Origin: Lineus longissimus
Taxonomy: Eukaryota > Nemertea > Pilidiophora > Heteronemertea > Lineidae
Assembly: GCF_910592395.1 (NCBI RefSeq)
Contig: NC_088313.1
Span: 436,501-500,500, forward strand
Length of the DNA stretch: 64,000 nt
Direction of reading: 5' to 3'
Below, piece after piece: positions 24,801 through 39,800 of this stretch. A model generated the notes under the pieces. The model was not told the DNA's origin and did not search any database. It saw only the letters and a list, made by a program, of their open reading frames with translations. The translations under genes and the position numbers were made by a program. Position 1 is the stretch's first letter, and the number at the start of each line of letters is the position of its first letter.

Positions 24801-27800
24801 GGCTGACACTATACTTTTTGAAAAATTACTTTTTCTTACTGTACTGACTATTACGAGTAATACCAATCATTATCTTTTCCATTCTCACTAATAAAGAGAA
24901 ACATCTGCTTTTCCATTCATGATATTCTTCTGGTAAGAATGAATAGAATCCCACACCACACATTCTCGTTGAAATGCACCCTACAATGTCATTTCTTCAT
25001 TTGATATCTTTGGTGACATCTACATTGAGTAATTCCTAGCTGCAGATGACATGGTTACACACTCCATTGTATCATGGGCATTGAAAGCAATTATTAACGG
25101 TTTATCGAAGTTTACCTCTTAACACCAGCGCACCGATGCTAGATGAGACACTGAAATCATATTTCCTATCGTAGAATTGATTCATGCCACATAATAACAC
25201 AGATCTCCTATTTCCGTTTCAGTGCAATCCAGCAGTGTGACCCCACACAGACAAATTTCACTGAGTGCAGAATAAACATGGTATTGTTTCGTGTAGGTCT
25301 TCTCCCATGGGCATTGTCCTCAAGGAAACATCATATTCAGTTATCAACCTCTGACGTCCACCATGCACATTCCCTTCTTCTCTACAACGATGCCCCCCCC
25401 CCCCCCCCCCAGGTCACAACATAATATCGCAACATCACATCATCAAGGTGCACCAACACTCCTCAAAGTGTAGGCAGAGTGACGTTTATTGCGTTTTTTT
25501 ATTCAAAAATTGGGTGGAACAAAATTTATTGTGAAAATTTTTTTTTTTTTTTTATTGCCTCCTCTCAGAAATTTTACCACGATAGGTTATGAAATCAAAA
25601 AATTTCTAAAAATTTTTTAATTTTTTAAAGATTTTTTTTCTGATAGCCTCTCGCTAAACAAGGTAGGAACCCCAGATATCAGCACGAAATGCAAATGTGG
25701 GTTTTGCTGATCAGTTCCATGATTTGACTTTCAGTTCATTCACAATGGCGCAAAATAGAAACAAGGGCACAAAAGTTGGTGATTTAACGATCTCAGATTT
25801 CGTGACCATTTCAATGTAAACAAGAGCAAAATCCGGAAGTGAAATTCTATACATTAAACTCTCTTTCTTCAAGCAATTACTCGGTTGTTATCAGACTGAA
25901 TTCTAAACCCATATCAGCCCTCAGGAACAATTCATGGTTTAGAGAACCATTCATCTGGTCCTGTTTTACTCTCACTGACTCTCGTTTAGGAAACATCCCC
26001 TCCCCTAGGGGTCGAGAAATCTCTTCATGAAAAGAAATTTCATGTAGATTTATTTACAAAGCTGATAATTTTTGTTGAAACATTGAAAATCTCATTGTTC
26101 CTGTTATTCTCTCTCTTGTTTTGTCATGAGTATAAAACCTTTAAACCACTGAACCATAATCTTAATCATGGCAATTTTTGTGGTATTGTTTCAATTGTTT
26201 GGCTATGTTATGCTGTGACAGATGGACCCTTGCTTGAAGGGGAACAAGTACATCTGTGGCCCTTCTGTCAGGGTACGAAGTACAACATTTCATTTACTTG
26301 AAAACTGGGAAGCACGTTTTTTAGATACGTGTCTATTCTGCAGTGCGTTCAAATGACCTCACTATCACAATTATGCTAAGTGATTTGCACAGGGTCTAAG
26401 GTTCTAAATCAGAGATCTAGCGTCATCAAAGTGACTATATTCATATCAAAACTTTACCTGAAAGTAACATGTACAAGCAGATGTACAAGTGGAAGACACT
26501 GACCTGATCACGCACAACACAAATATATGGACCTGACTTTTCAGGATATCCCTTTGTCCCTTCAACCACACAAGCCCCCAACAAGCTTATCAACCATAAT
26601 TGCCCCCTTGACCGTCACAAAACACCCTATTTCCCCATACAGACAGCTATTGCCTTTTCCCTTTTGTGCCTGGGGGCCGACACAAGACAGGGGTGGAGAG
26701 TCATTTAGACAACTTATTGTAGGCTGGAAAAGGCAACTATCACAATACACCTCAAGACCAACCAGTTTCAACACAAGTTTGTCTGAAAAGTCAGTGTAAG
26801 GGGTATATGTACTGCCATTGAAATTCTTGCATACTTGAGTGAAATGGTAATCTTACTCAATTTCAACACACTTTTACAAAAAATCTCAGTGCACTGATGT
26901 ACTACGATGTACAAGGTGTATTCCAATTCATGTTGGAAGGAAATTTTGACTATTTCAAACCAGTTTGCCGACAAAACATGTACATCTCTTATGCTTTTCA
27001 AAGCCAATATGCATTGAAATATTGTCATGATAGAATGACATCAACTAAAAGATCAAGGATTAGGTGAAAGGGTCTAGTGACTGGTTTACTCAGACAACGG
27101 ATTTGATGGTCATTTTGATGATTCAGGCATGAAGGCAGGTGAAATGGAATGGAAAGTATTTGATTGATATGATGTAAAGATTAGTATTGTTCCAAATCTG
27201 TGTAAGGAACAAAGACCCCTTACCACTGACCAGTGTTGTCAAGGACAACACACCCACATCTACAAAACTATATTGCTTTACTGTAATTTCCAACAACAAC
27301 CATCTGTGTCATCGGACATAACAACCTAAATCTCCACTATCTAAGATGGCCGTAACCATCCATTAAGGATGTCATCAGATAAAACATAGTGAATGCATGC
27401 CATGTGTCAAACACGTGGCAGGACAAAAGAGTCCAGGTCCATCCGCCTCTTTGAGAAGAGTGTCCGCAGACCTGACTCGCTTCCTCCTTTGTTGAGTTAT
27501 CTCCGTGCTCTAGATACGGCATTCAGTGGCAATGAAGAGGTGTGTTTGAATCCTTCTCTGTCTTGGGCTTGTCAGTTCTTTGTCGACCGGCCGGGTTCTG
27601 TCTTTTGTCAAGTTGAAGGAAAACAAGTTCAGAACCTTCAGTCAATCATGTCAGTAGACTGAGGGCTGAGCAAGTCAAGAGGTCCAGCAGTCAAGAGGTC
27701 CATGGTTCAAACATTACAGTCAGTGTGCTATCATATGTGACCCGTTCTAGCAGAACCAGTCGCATGTCGCACATAAGATGAGCCTAGATGACACCAGGAG

Positions 27801-30800
27801 ATAATAGAAGAAATTCATGTCATCAGATTTCACAAAAGGCAGACAATAGTGAAATGAACAAACAGTCCGTCTCAACCTGCCAAGCTCAGAGCGACATGCG
27901 ACTGGTTTTGCTGGAACGGGTCACATATAAGCTCATAAGGGACCACAGCAAAAACACACATCTGCCAATGAGAAAGAAAGTAGGTATCATCTATCACTCC
28001 TAAATATGGCGATGAAAATCAGATAGATATCAGCGAAAACTGGAGGAAAATGCTGCATGTTTCGTCTTGAGAAGACCAAGAGAGATGTGCACCATCTACG
28101 ATAGGAAGTGTAAGTTTGAGGTTCTTCTTACACTGAAACACAACAGACTAAGAATACCTCCCTTCAACTTCGACAGGAGGTGGAGGGCCCTCACACAATT
28201 GACAGGTCACATTTACCTATCTTCCAGCTAAGGTGAGATGCGTCTCATTGTCGAGCTCCTGTCATCGGACAACCACGCACATGTTCTCCAAATCACAGTG
28301 AAAGGCTCCACAAACGATCGTCTGCCTCCCCTTTCTGATTACGTAATCACAATTGTGATGAATTTCAGAGTACCCTGATGATCATTTCGGCAAATAGCTG
28401 GTCAGCTGCCGCGATTGTTGCGGATGTTTTCCGCCATTGTCCCGCCACGTGTCGAAGTTGTCCCGCGACAGACAAATATTTTGCCGCAATTTACTCCCTG
28501 TCGGCCAAGCATGACAGAATCCAATCAAACTTTCACCAAAATAGAAGGAATCCTAGTGTATTACCTACAACACTGTCCCTATATGTTGTCCATATAGTTA
28601 GATTGAAATGCCCCAAACTAGGAAATAAATGGCATGATAGATTCAACCTCAAGTTGCTATGTCCTGATTCTGGGCCAAGTCCACCATATGGCCTGACCCA
28701 GAAAATGTAAATTGTCATAAATTTTCCCCAAAATGTGACACCACTTGGGCCGGTTAGAGAAGTACTCAATTCATTGGATGGATGACTGTTCAAGTCTACC
28801 TGGACCATGGCACAAGTGCACTTGTACCGTATATTTCGACTGAAATTAAACCTCAAATTTTGCGATGAATAGTAAATAGGTCCAGGCTAAAACTTCTGCC
28901 ACTTTACCTTTCTGGCTCAAGTGCCTAATCCATAAATTTCTTTTCAGTTACAACTGATAGTAGTCATACTTATGCTGGATGTAAGGGGACTTCATCAAGT
29001 CACTCTGGCCAAAATCATCTTGAAATTCATCAATGAGAATGAAATTGGCTGAAAACGTAGAAGTTGAAATGTAGCAAGTTTTTTTAACCTGAAGCCAATG
29101 ACATCTGTCACTAAGCACTTCTTCACCTTTCATAAAAAAATCAAGGATCTCTTGAATTCATTGAATGCAAAAGTATTGATATTTTGCCTTGAAAAGACTG
29201 CACATTTCATGGAAGTCACACTCAAGTGATCCGTCTGCTGTTAGTTCCAACCAGTTGGGACTCCAGAGCAACATTTGAGCATTTTTATGGTTTACAGCAG
29301 GCTATCTCTTTACCACTCACTGCAGCAATAATGGTAGCACAATAAAGCCATCAAAATCGCTGGTTGGCGAGGCACTTTAAGCAGAAATATTGGGTTTTCC
29401 AAAGTGTAATGAACAATGAATAGTCAGGACCAAGGCAATACGTTTCAGCGACATGTGCCCAAATCTCAAGGTTTCCGTTGTTGCCAAGGTTACTGAGTGT
29501 TTCCTCCTTCAAATTGTCTCCTTGGGTTTAGGGTAACAAAGGGCCACATGTCTGCTCTCTTACAATGACAGGTGCCGAACGCCTCGACTCATGATGTCAA
29601 GTCATGAACATCACAGTACGAGTCCATTTCTTAATCCATTTCTAAATCCGCTGTGGTGATTGGGAGATTAAGGAAGTCATAGGATGGACATCGACCAAGT
29701 GTCCATCCTATGTCTCAATTTCATTAGTTTTGTAGCAGCTAATTTGGCTAATTTGGCTAATGTGTCATGTCTTCATTTGGGTCATGGGTTACACAGGCAT
29801 TAAAAATGTTGTGAACTTCATGTAACTGAAAGACCAGCAATGGCGTGGCACGCACTCATGTAAAAAGAAAGGATGAAATATAATTCTTGCTTGGTGCACC
29901 CGATATAGTAACAAGTGTGTTGCACCTGAAGACTTGCAGAAGTGCGGCTGGCTTTTATTACGCTACCTTCCGAAAAAACTGTTTGAACTGTTTGTGTGAA
30001 AGATGACTGAATGATTTTATAGGGTTAAATGAGTTCTCTTCCTTTACTTGTTCAGACAATTCAATGATAACATCATTATCTCTGGTGGGTGGCAAACCAG
30101 CTGTCATAGTTCTTCAGATAACTCTGGCCATTATCAAAATGTCAATACTTTAACAGACCTTGGTAGACCAGGGTAGAGCTGGGTATTACTGACCTGGCTT
30201 ACTTTAACTTTGTGTTATCTCCTCCAGTCAAGCCAAGTAATCATACTACGATCAAGTAAAAGTTGATGTCGAGTAAGTCATTTCAGAAATGTATGTTTTC
30301 ATCTAAAAGTTAACATCGCAGCTCTGATGGCCATAAACATTCCGACCTAATGATAACAGAGTTATCAAAAGCGGCAGACCAACTGTCCCAGATCATCAAA
30401 CTCCTTAGAGTAATCAGAATGTCAATATCTTGATAGCCCGAACAGATGCCGATCTAGAAACGGAGAATCAGGAACGGCAGCCATCTGCTTAAACTTGCCA
30501 TGACCAGTCAAAGCAGATGCACCCTATCAACATGATAAATTGGTTGGCAGTGCATCCAAAGAAATGCTCTGGCAGGAGTGTTTTTGAGAATCACAAATTT
30601 GGGGAGGTGGTGAGAACTTGAATGGTATTAAAGGAGGATCACAAACCAAAAACTTACTGCAGACCACAACGACCAGTGATTTTATCAAGTTGGCACCAAA
30701 CTATGCCTCTGTAAGAAGTCTATTTGTCAAGATTAAGATTTTTCAAACCCCTGCATGCAGACATGCTGTGCTAGAGTGGATGTTCGAATAGAAACAATTC

Positions 30801-33800
30801 ATTTTGACACTTTTCACCAGTATCATACAATGGCCAGTCATTTTACCGAAATATCAAAAGAGACAAAGCAAGGATTCAAATTGGAACAGAATTTTACAAA
30901 AGCTAGCCAATGTTTCATCTGTTCCAAGCACTTCCATCAAAATTTGCCCCAAAGTTACAAAAGAGCGCATTCTAATCAAACGAGCGCTATACCATAATAC
31001 GCTCCGGAGCGGGGCGTATAAAAAGACACATTTCCAGAAAAAAACTTCCTCTTGAAGTGTCATTGTCTTCTGGTTGACAAATTTATGAACGGCCGTTAAT
31101 TCTGTGAATGCAGCACGTGGCAGACGTCGGCACACGTCCCTGCAGACGCATAAGCCTTTTGTCAACATCCCAATATCAGGCTGTTACTTTCAACCCCCTC
31201 TGTTATCAGAATTTGTTGTGAATCCTCGATACTCTGCATTTATTCCAACAGGATATACACAATGACCTATCAATAACTACTTGAGTGGAATTCATATACC
31301 CTTGCCACGTGATGATCTTACTTATACAACACGAGCAGACCAACGTTAGACAAAGGTGTTCAACGTTATTCAAGTTGTCCTCTTGACTCAACACTTTGTT
31401 ACAAATCGACAAGGTCTAGGACACATTTTATAGCAATGCACACAACTTGACTCGGAGAACAATGACTTGGAAGATTAGACACGATACAACCGCATTTGAA
31501 CTGTGTTCTATTCATCATTCCACTGAAGCATCATAAGATGATGCTAAAAGGGCCACTGGGACAATGGTGGGCAGATGACGCTGCTCTTTGAGATCCTATG
31601 TACGCACGTTATCAATGACGTCAACCATCTGCAGGGTCAAGTTCAATAGAAGCTAGACAGTGCTCTGTAAAACCCAAGGAGGTGGGTACAAACCTATTCT
31701 GCTCTTTGAGATTCGAATGCGTTCTGTTTTCAAGCGGTTGCTAGAACACATTGACCAAAAGTCAGGGTCACTTGCATAAATCATTCCACCCGACTGCCTG
31801 TTCAACAGAGTCAGCTTCCATCTAAATCAAACCTTAATATCCTAAATGGTGTTGGGTGTTCTCTATCTGTAAATCAAAACTATAATATCTGAAATGGCGG
31901 CTTGGCATTCCATTGTTGTCAAGGAGTCAACATTGGGCTGTTGTTCCTCTCAAAGCAACCTTGGGCCAGATTCTTTCATGGATACCTTAATGATGGGATA
32001 AAACCACCAGGAAGTCAAAATGATTAGTCCACGGTTTGTTGTTTCCGTGTTGTCCTGTCATAGCATGTGGGTGGCGTTGCCGACTTTATCTGAAATTGTG
32101 AAGTCAAGTTTGTTGCTTGATCGTAATCCATACCAGGAATGTATGCCAACGCTCATCCCGCCTTGGAGGAGGTATACCCCCTCCGGTAGGTACCACATTC
32201 AAGTGCAGAGCGAATGCTGTAAACAAGAAGGCCAATACTACAGCAAAACCTGTAGGGTGATATTCTCTCCAGCAGACATTACCTTGAGACACGACATCAA
32301 AACTACCCATACTGAAAGGATGAGCAGCCCTCTCTTTCAAAACATCCTGAAGAGGATCTCTTTGTGGTGAAGAAGATAATGGCCCAATATCTCTTCCTTG
32401 AAACTAGAGAGAGAAAAAATCAACAAAATTGAGAAGAAAAAGAGATCTTTTAATAATAGCAGGCAAAGAAAGTGTCCTGAAGAGGCTTTCAATAGGAGCA
32501 ACTTGTGGAAAAAACCTCAAACAGAGAGACTCGAATAAGATTCTTAGGCATTTTAAGACATCTCCCCGGAGACAAAAACATCTTTTTATCATCGAAGATG
32601 AATAGGCGGACAGCCTCGGAGCAGGACAACATCCTGTTCTAAAATCGTCCCATTCATTGATTAAAAAACGTGCATAATACTGGACACCGCCAGGCCGACG
32701 GCGGGATGATATCACAAAAATAACGTCAGCACACATCTGCTCATTGCGCGTGAATGATGCCACGGACACGTAAGAAATCATTTGGCGTAAATCTGTGATA
32801 AATACCCATTGTGAATTTTTCGATGTGGGTCATGAATGTAATAAGGATGCTCTAAGCTCCAGGCTCAGATTAGCTGACAGGGATGATTCAGAATTATTTT
32901 CAGCCAAAGATCAGGATTTTGTTGGGCTGCTGACAATTCCACTGATGATCAAAAGACTCTTCTCAGCTGATGTCATGAACTATAGTGTTAATTCTTGGTC
33001 AAAGATAAATGAGATCTGGCGCTAACTTCAAGCAAGAGATAGAAACTAGACGCCAAGAGCAGAAGACGATCATATAGACACAAGATATTTTGTCAAATTT
33101 GTCAAATATGGTGCAACGGATTTCCCTCCAATTTCAAAATTTATGTGAATCCAATGATTCACATGAGCAAGATTTACGAGAATGTTTGTCGTATCATTTA
33201 TGAGATTGTCGAGAGTGTTGTTCAGTTATGTTGGCAGACGCAACATTTGGCTAGATGCCAAGATGGCTGGTTTCTGACAGAGGGTAAAATGCACCAACTA
33301 CACAAAGTGAAAGTCTACAAAATCATTTGCTTTCAGTTTGGAAGTTTTACACTGTGGAGATCCATGCTATGTCGGTATTGCACATAGGATGAAGAGATTT
33401 AACTCAAGGCTCATGTCTTGCAGAGAGGAACTATGGGGACAACAGTTGACATTGTTCTAGAGACATTAGATCTGAGAGGGATAATCTCTCTCACAGCTAG
33501 GGGTACCAGATATAACCTCTATCCCATCTGCTCAGTCAACGAAGTGGACTGGTTGAACCAGTGGAATATCTGAGATTGGTGTCTTATATTTAGTGATTTG
33601 CCCACATATAAGAGAAGATTTTGGGTAGTTCTGTCCAGAACGTCAGAAGGGAGCATTTCCGACAAATTTTCTGCAACGATCTATCAAGAGGGTCACAAAA
33701 CGAAAATCTTTATACTGTTATCACCACAGAACTTCTACAATGTGAGGATATTTTCATAACGAACTTTCAAGCCACGTGGGCGACCACAAAATCCAAATCG

Positions 33801-36800
33801 GCACAATACTCTAAACCGCAGAACAAGAAAAGGACAATAACGCCTGACCACACAACATACTGAATATATGAATCGGTGTCATTCATTAGGATGGGCATGA
33901 ATGAGACACCCACATCAAAGCCTTTGTAATCAACAACCACATTAAGGTGGACAATATATATGAATATGACCTGCCATTTGGCTTTAACAAAGACCATTAA
34001 TAAATTACTATACTTGCACTATCACATGGGATTTTTGATATCACGTGGGATTTTTCCTGTCCCAGGTATACTTTTTCACCACCCCCTCAAATTTCTGACA
34101 GGTTGGCAAAAGAGATATAAATAGACTATTACGAAAATATCAAGATATGTCAATGAAATCTTTTGTAAATTCTTTACAATTGGTGAAAATTGAGCAATAT
34201 TCATCAAAGCAGAGAAAGCCTTTCAAAAAAAAAAAAATCAAAAAATATTTGCGTCAGAAATTTGATCTGCACCACCAAAAACAGCATTGAGAAATTCCCT
34301 TTCATTTCAATATCCCTCAATCTTCTCGATAATTTATATGTTTTAATTCAACGATCTGTTTTAGAGGATTGAGCAACCAATTAAATAATTCCAAGTGATT
34401 TCTCAACCAAAACAGAATGCAAGTATTTCTCAATCTCTATGAGCGTGAACAGATGACAGCCGGCCAGAGATTGGAGTGATATTGCACCTCCTGGACTGAG
34501 CCAATCAGAGCTGAGCAGACGGCCGATACGAAAACTCCACAGGGCAAGAAACAATAACTCAACTGCGTAAAGCAGTCCCAACTCATTCATGCTTGGCCTG
34601 AAGAGAAGTCCACACACTGGAAATACCTATTGTCAAGCGATATCCTTGCTATTGTATTGCTCGCAGCACCTATTGTGTTCGTTTATTGTGGCGATGGGTT
34701 GGAAGGAGGAAAACCAAGCGGTCTACCATCTCTCCAACAGATGAAGGAATAGTTTTGGAAGTTGCACATCAAACACGAGCGGCACGTGTTTGAGATTTGG
34801 ATATATACATTTGGACGTTTGTGCGTCTGCCAAAATGGCCTGGATACTTGGCCACACGACTTGTATCTTGACAACGTTGATATGGATAGTTGAAGGGGTA
34901 GGTAGTTTTTTTCTACATCAGCAAGGTTTTCGTTTTTGAATCAACATTTCTTTTTCTGCCAATATTCTGTCAGCAGCAATGAGAGTTTCATTCACTTCAT
35001 CAAGGCCCAACCCCAAAGGAAGGATACGCAGGCCTTTTTTGCAATTTGATTATTCTTTTCTTTTATTATTCCACTGTACTGAATCAAACACCTCTTTTCG
35101 TAAAAAAAGATCCTTGTTATTCCATGGGCCAGATAAAGACATATAATATGCTGCCTGTTATTGACTGATGGTAATTCGTCAAGAATAACATTATAATCAA
35201 ATATTTGTGGAGCAGTTACTTATACTGTTTTACTGTACTTCTGTGAGTGTCAGACATGTATCATTGAACAAGATACAGACTTGAGGCTTGTTCTTACAGG
35301 GGAAAGGACAAGCACAAGGGAAGCGCAGCAGGACGGGGGGGGTCCCATCTCAGCCAAATATTACTCCTCTTATTGCGTTCATAGTCACAATTTGATAGGA
35401 GAGTTTCAATTCCTGGTAGAAGCTGTGTTGCTAGCAGCGTATGTCTGTGACTTATTTTCTTCATTTTAAAAAGTTATAACATCTGGTATTGGAATAAAAC
35501 CAACAGAGTCATAAATCATCAGCAGAGATATGTGTCACACAATGTATCCTTTTGTCGAGTCACCATGCAATAGCATAATCTGGAGCAATTAACAAAGAAA
35601 TAGAGGAAATGTTTCAACAATAGAGTTGATAAACATCAGCTTAGTTTGTAAATACAAATATCATAATCTATTTTTTTCAAATTTGACTTTGATCAGGAAG
35701 ACACGAAACAACCAGTGCGGCTTTTAACAAGTTGTCAATGACGGGAATAGATATAGAATCGGAAGTTGATCAAAGGACAAGAAAGCCATCGAGTTGGTCT
35801 TTAATGATACCGAATGGTTCTTACAACACTACATTTCTTATCAACTGAAAATCACTATTCGTCACTGCGGAATTTCAGCAAAGAGATTTCAGCCGAGCTA
35901 TCATATCTGACCCCAATCTACAGAAAGTCTTCACCCGTTTCGCGATACAAATGATTTCACTCATCCAATAATCGCCTTGTCACAAACTTTTCTCAGGAGA
36001 AATCTAAAGATTTGCTTCCAGTTTTCTCAACCAGTGTCCCAGCAGCAGGGCACCATTCCTTCCTTTCACATTTTCATTGAGCAGACGACCCGATTTGATT
36101 GTCAAGTAGATCAGATTACAGGAACTTTTTACATCGCCTTGGGCACCATACAGGGTGTCCCTAAATTGAAGCCTTTGCTTCTACTCTGTATTGTCAATGG
36201 CAATATGAGCCAGTGCAATATCATTCTTTCTCATTGATCATCATGCCAATGCATCATGCACTTGGCCCACATACTTTTGTGAATAGTATCAAATTTATTA
36301 GTAATTTTTCGACCAGAACTCAAGTATAGCCACTTCTGACATGAAGTGTCCCCAACCAGCTGCAAATGTTTATATTTGGTCACAAGTTGCACTTTGCAGC
36401 CCAAAAGATAAATTTCATCACATGTCTGTTATCTTACAGCCTTTGTCTCGGTGCAAAAACCTAAAATATAAAACTGCATTGCATTGGCTAACAATACAGT
36501 CCATGTGCATCTTATACAGGGCCAGCAGACCATAACTGTCAGACAGGTGTACCAAAAACAGAGATAACCTGCTGGCAAAATATTTGAAGACTACCCTGAA
36601 CAAACTATCAAATGTTTATACACAAAATATCTAAATAGCTGTTCATGTTCTGAACCATTATGAAATCTATACCAGACTTCCTTCCCCTAACTAATTGGCC
36701 CCTGGATATATTGCAGGTAAACTAATATGTTAATGGACTAAAAACAAAACAAAGTAGATTGTGACAAATAACACTTGAACAGATTTCCACACAAAGCATG

Positions 36801-39800
36801 AGCTGAAATTCTTGAATCGTTTAATAATGCAATGAATGTGTGGTAAAACATTTCTGGCTACAGTAAATTATGCCCCCCCCCCCCCAGCATTCCAAAATGA
36901 AGGCCTGCCAGCTTTACAATTCTTTAATTTAACATAACGATTGTTGGCTGATTAAAATTTACAACATGTGACCTCAGAGGTAGGCAGTAAAAATCCCAAA
37001 TTTTGAAAAATTTTACCAATTTGAAAAAAAAATTCTTAAAAAAACTAATATTTAAACTGATTTAAATATTTAAACTGATTCAAAGAAAATTTCAGAAAAA
37101 TAAATTTGAACAAACAAATTCCAAAATGGATAAAAAAGAGCAAAAATATTTCCAAAAATCTCAAAATATTCCATATATCCCAGAATATTTGAAAAAAGAT
37201 TCTGAAAAAATTATGAATTTTCGGATTTTTACCTACTACCTACATTTGAATTTTTACCGTTAGGATTCTTACAGTTAGGATTTTTACCGGATAAGAACAT
37301 AATTCTTGAGAAAAGGTTTTAACTCTTATTAGCTGTTCTTTGATGATACCAATGCATCATGTCTAAATGGGTTAATACAGCCCAGTTAATATCGAAAGAA
37401 TGACTGGTAGTGGGAGGATTGGTAAATATGCGATAAGTCAAGTTATTTCTTATATCCACCTGAACTAACTTGGTGAAAAAGCTATTTCTGATATCAAGCA
37501 TGTTGATGTCGATTTGTATTTTTAGTTCGGAGCGGAAGTAGTCTATTTCACGCAAAGTTTACAGGAACAACCTGTAGATCTCATGAGATACTTAGTAGTC
37601 AATGTATAGGCCTCTTTCGATAACTCTAGAGTGAGATGTATTTTACTCTCATGAAGCTTGCAACATTCCTGTTTCTTGTTAAACTCATTCATGAATGGAT
37701 GCACTGACAGAGAAAATGATTTACTTTCGCAGTAGACAGCAGAAAATAAACATCCAAATCACCCGATGAAATTTTAATTAAATTTGTGCTTCCATGGCGA
37801 CTGGGGAAACATTAATTGTTTCGCAACTGAAATTAACTTCCACAATCTTGATTGAATTACTTGGAGATTATTTCCGAGTGTAACGGTCTCCAGCACTGGG
37901 ATGATATGTTAGGTTTGTGGCACTTTTTTGACAACCAAGTTGGTGTTGAAACATTTCTTGGAGAACAATCCACTGATGAACCACCACAGACACCCGGCCT
38001 TTGTTTAACTTCAGTGACAGGGCCGGGCCGCAGAACCATTAAAGCCTATGAGGGAAATTTCAAGGACCGACTGGTTGGAAGTCTCTCATACTGAAGTGTC
38101 TCATGCATTCAGAAAAGGGTTAAGTAAAGTGAAATCTGAAAAGCCGTCATAAATCACAAACTTAGTTTCATTCTCATGCGAAATTTCTAAATTGGATGAT
38201 AAATTTGACAAGAATCCTTATCAGTCCCTCATGAACAATGACATATTTCATGTTCCCGACATTAAATCTTGTGTTCATTCGATGGAGTCCATTAGGCGTA
38301 CCCTAAGGGTGCTTCCTGGAGCCTGAGGGCTGTAACTGGAAACCCTCACGTGTTGCCCTGAGGTCCTCCTCACTGGAGGCTTGCTAAATAGGGCCACTTT
38401 CACTCATAAAACTGAGGAGTGCAAGTATCTAGTTTCAATCAAGGGCCAACCAAAATATCCAACATCAGAAACACCCTGTGGGGAGTAAGTGGAGCAATGG
38501 CTGGCAGGCTCCTTGCTCTAGAACCTGAGTGGAAAAAGGCAAGTTAGACCAAGATACCAGGGTGAAGTCTCGGGCCGACTGCTGGATGAGTCCATGCCAC
38601 CAGAGACACTGGCCCACGGTGGCTCCAGGAATAGGAGGAGCACCTTGACTTTCCTTTCATGATATACACTAGTATGTATGTTCATTCAGCTGACCATGCA
38701 TACTCTTTGCTGTAGATCCACACATGTAGCAAGCGCTGATGTCAATTTCAGATATCAATCTTATCCCTGACATAACTGTTGCTATTCCTAAACTAAACGG
38801 AGAACCAAATTCTCAAAATCAAAGATATTGACGGATAGGCATTGAAAAAGGGGTTCATCAAATGGTGCAATTCATTGCAACAGTACAAACATGTTGACAT
38901 GGTTCCAACTCAAACCTTGAAAACATGTCAATGACTTTCACAGGACTATCAAGGACCAAATCAATCAGAAAACTGCTACCCCTTCAGTGCACATGGTAGG
39001 ACAGTGGGACTTGAATGCAAATGTACAAGTTTCCCAACATACAGTTTTATATGAAACAAAGTGTTGAAATTGATACTGCAATGAACTTGTGAGGACATTT
39101 GCTGACCTTTCCCAATTATCAGGACTCTTGACAATTGGTCTCATAGAGAAAGACCTGAATAAACTGAACTTGTGCTTTGTTTTCCAAGGCATAGCTGACA
39201 CATACTCTGATTGACTGAGCTGGCGCTGGTCATAGCCTCCCCAAGGAATGGTCTGACACAAACATACCCTCACTGGCTGACTGGTCTCCTGGGGAATGGT
39301 CTGTGGCTGACTAGTCTCCCAGGGAACGGCCTGAAACACCTCACAGGGAATGGCCTGATACACCTCACAGGGAATGGCCTGAAACACCTCACAGGGAATG
39401 GCCTGATACACCTCACAGGGAATGGCCTGAAACACCTCACAGGGAATGGCCTGATACACCTCACAGGGAACGGCCTGATACACCTCACAGGGAATGGCCT
39501 GAAACACCTCACAGGGAATGGCCTGATACACCTCACAGGGAATGGCCTGATACACCTCACAGGGAATGGCCTGAAACACCTCACAGGGAATGGCCTGATA
39601 CACCTCACAGGGAACGGCCTGATACACCAACTCATAAAAGGTCTGTGAGTTATGAACAGATGTGTGCGTATCTTATCACTGCACCCATTATGACACTGAT
39701 CTGCATCCATAACAACAGGTGGAAATGTGGACCCAGATCTCATATAACAAAACAGGAAATGTTCTCTTCAATTTATTTGCATCGGTCCACTTAGAATACT

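Larger units (their letters stand above)
23011..34834. other. Large ANAPC4 intron, left part, no gene seen
   Basis: Short ORFs only, none with a recognisable domain or supported splice sites. Contents noted are a poly-C run of 18 at 25393-25410, an AT-rich poly-T block around 25530-25640, and a 194-bp MITE at 27734-27927. A plus-strand TATATA lies near 34800, just before the dae4-like first exon. Confidence 0.5.

Noticed and set aside
36145-36180. CAGGGTGTCC, like the end of a mariner-type transposon
   Set aside because: Only one copy of the motif, with no matching inverted end, TA duplication or transposase nearby.
39211-39743. Open frames of 145-221 codons with GNGLIHLT or EVYQAIPC repeats
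   Set aside because: Artefact of a 24-bp tandem repeat; all frames stay open by periodicity and there is no domain or splice support.
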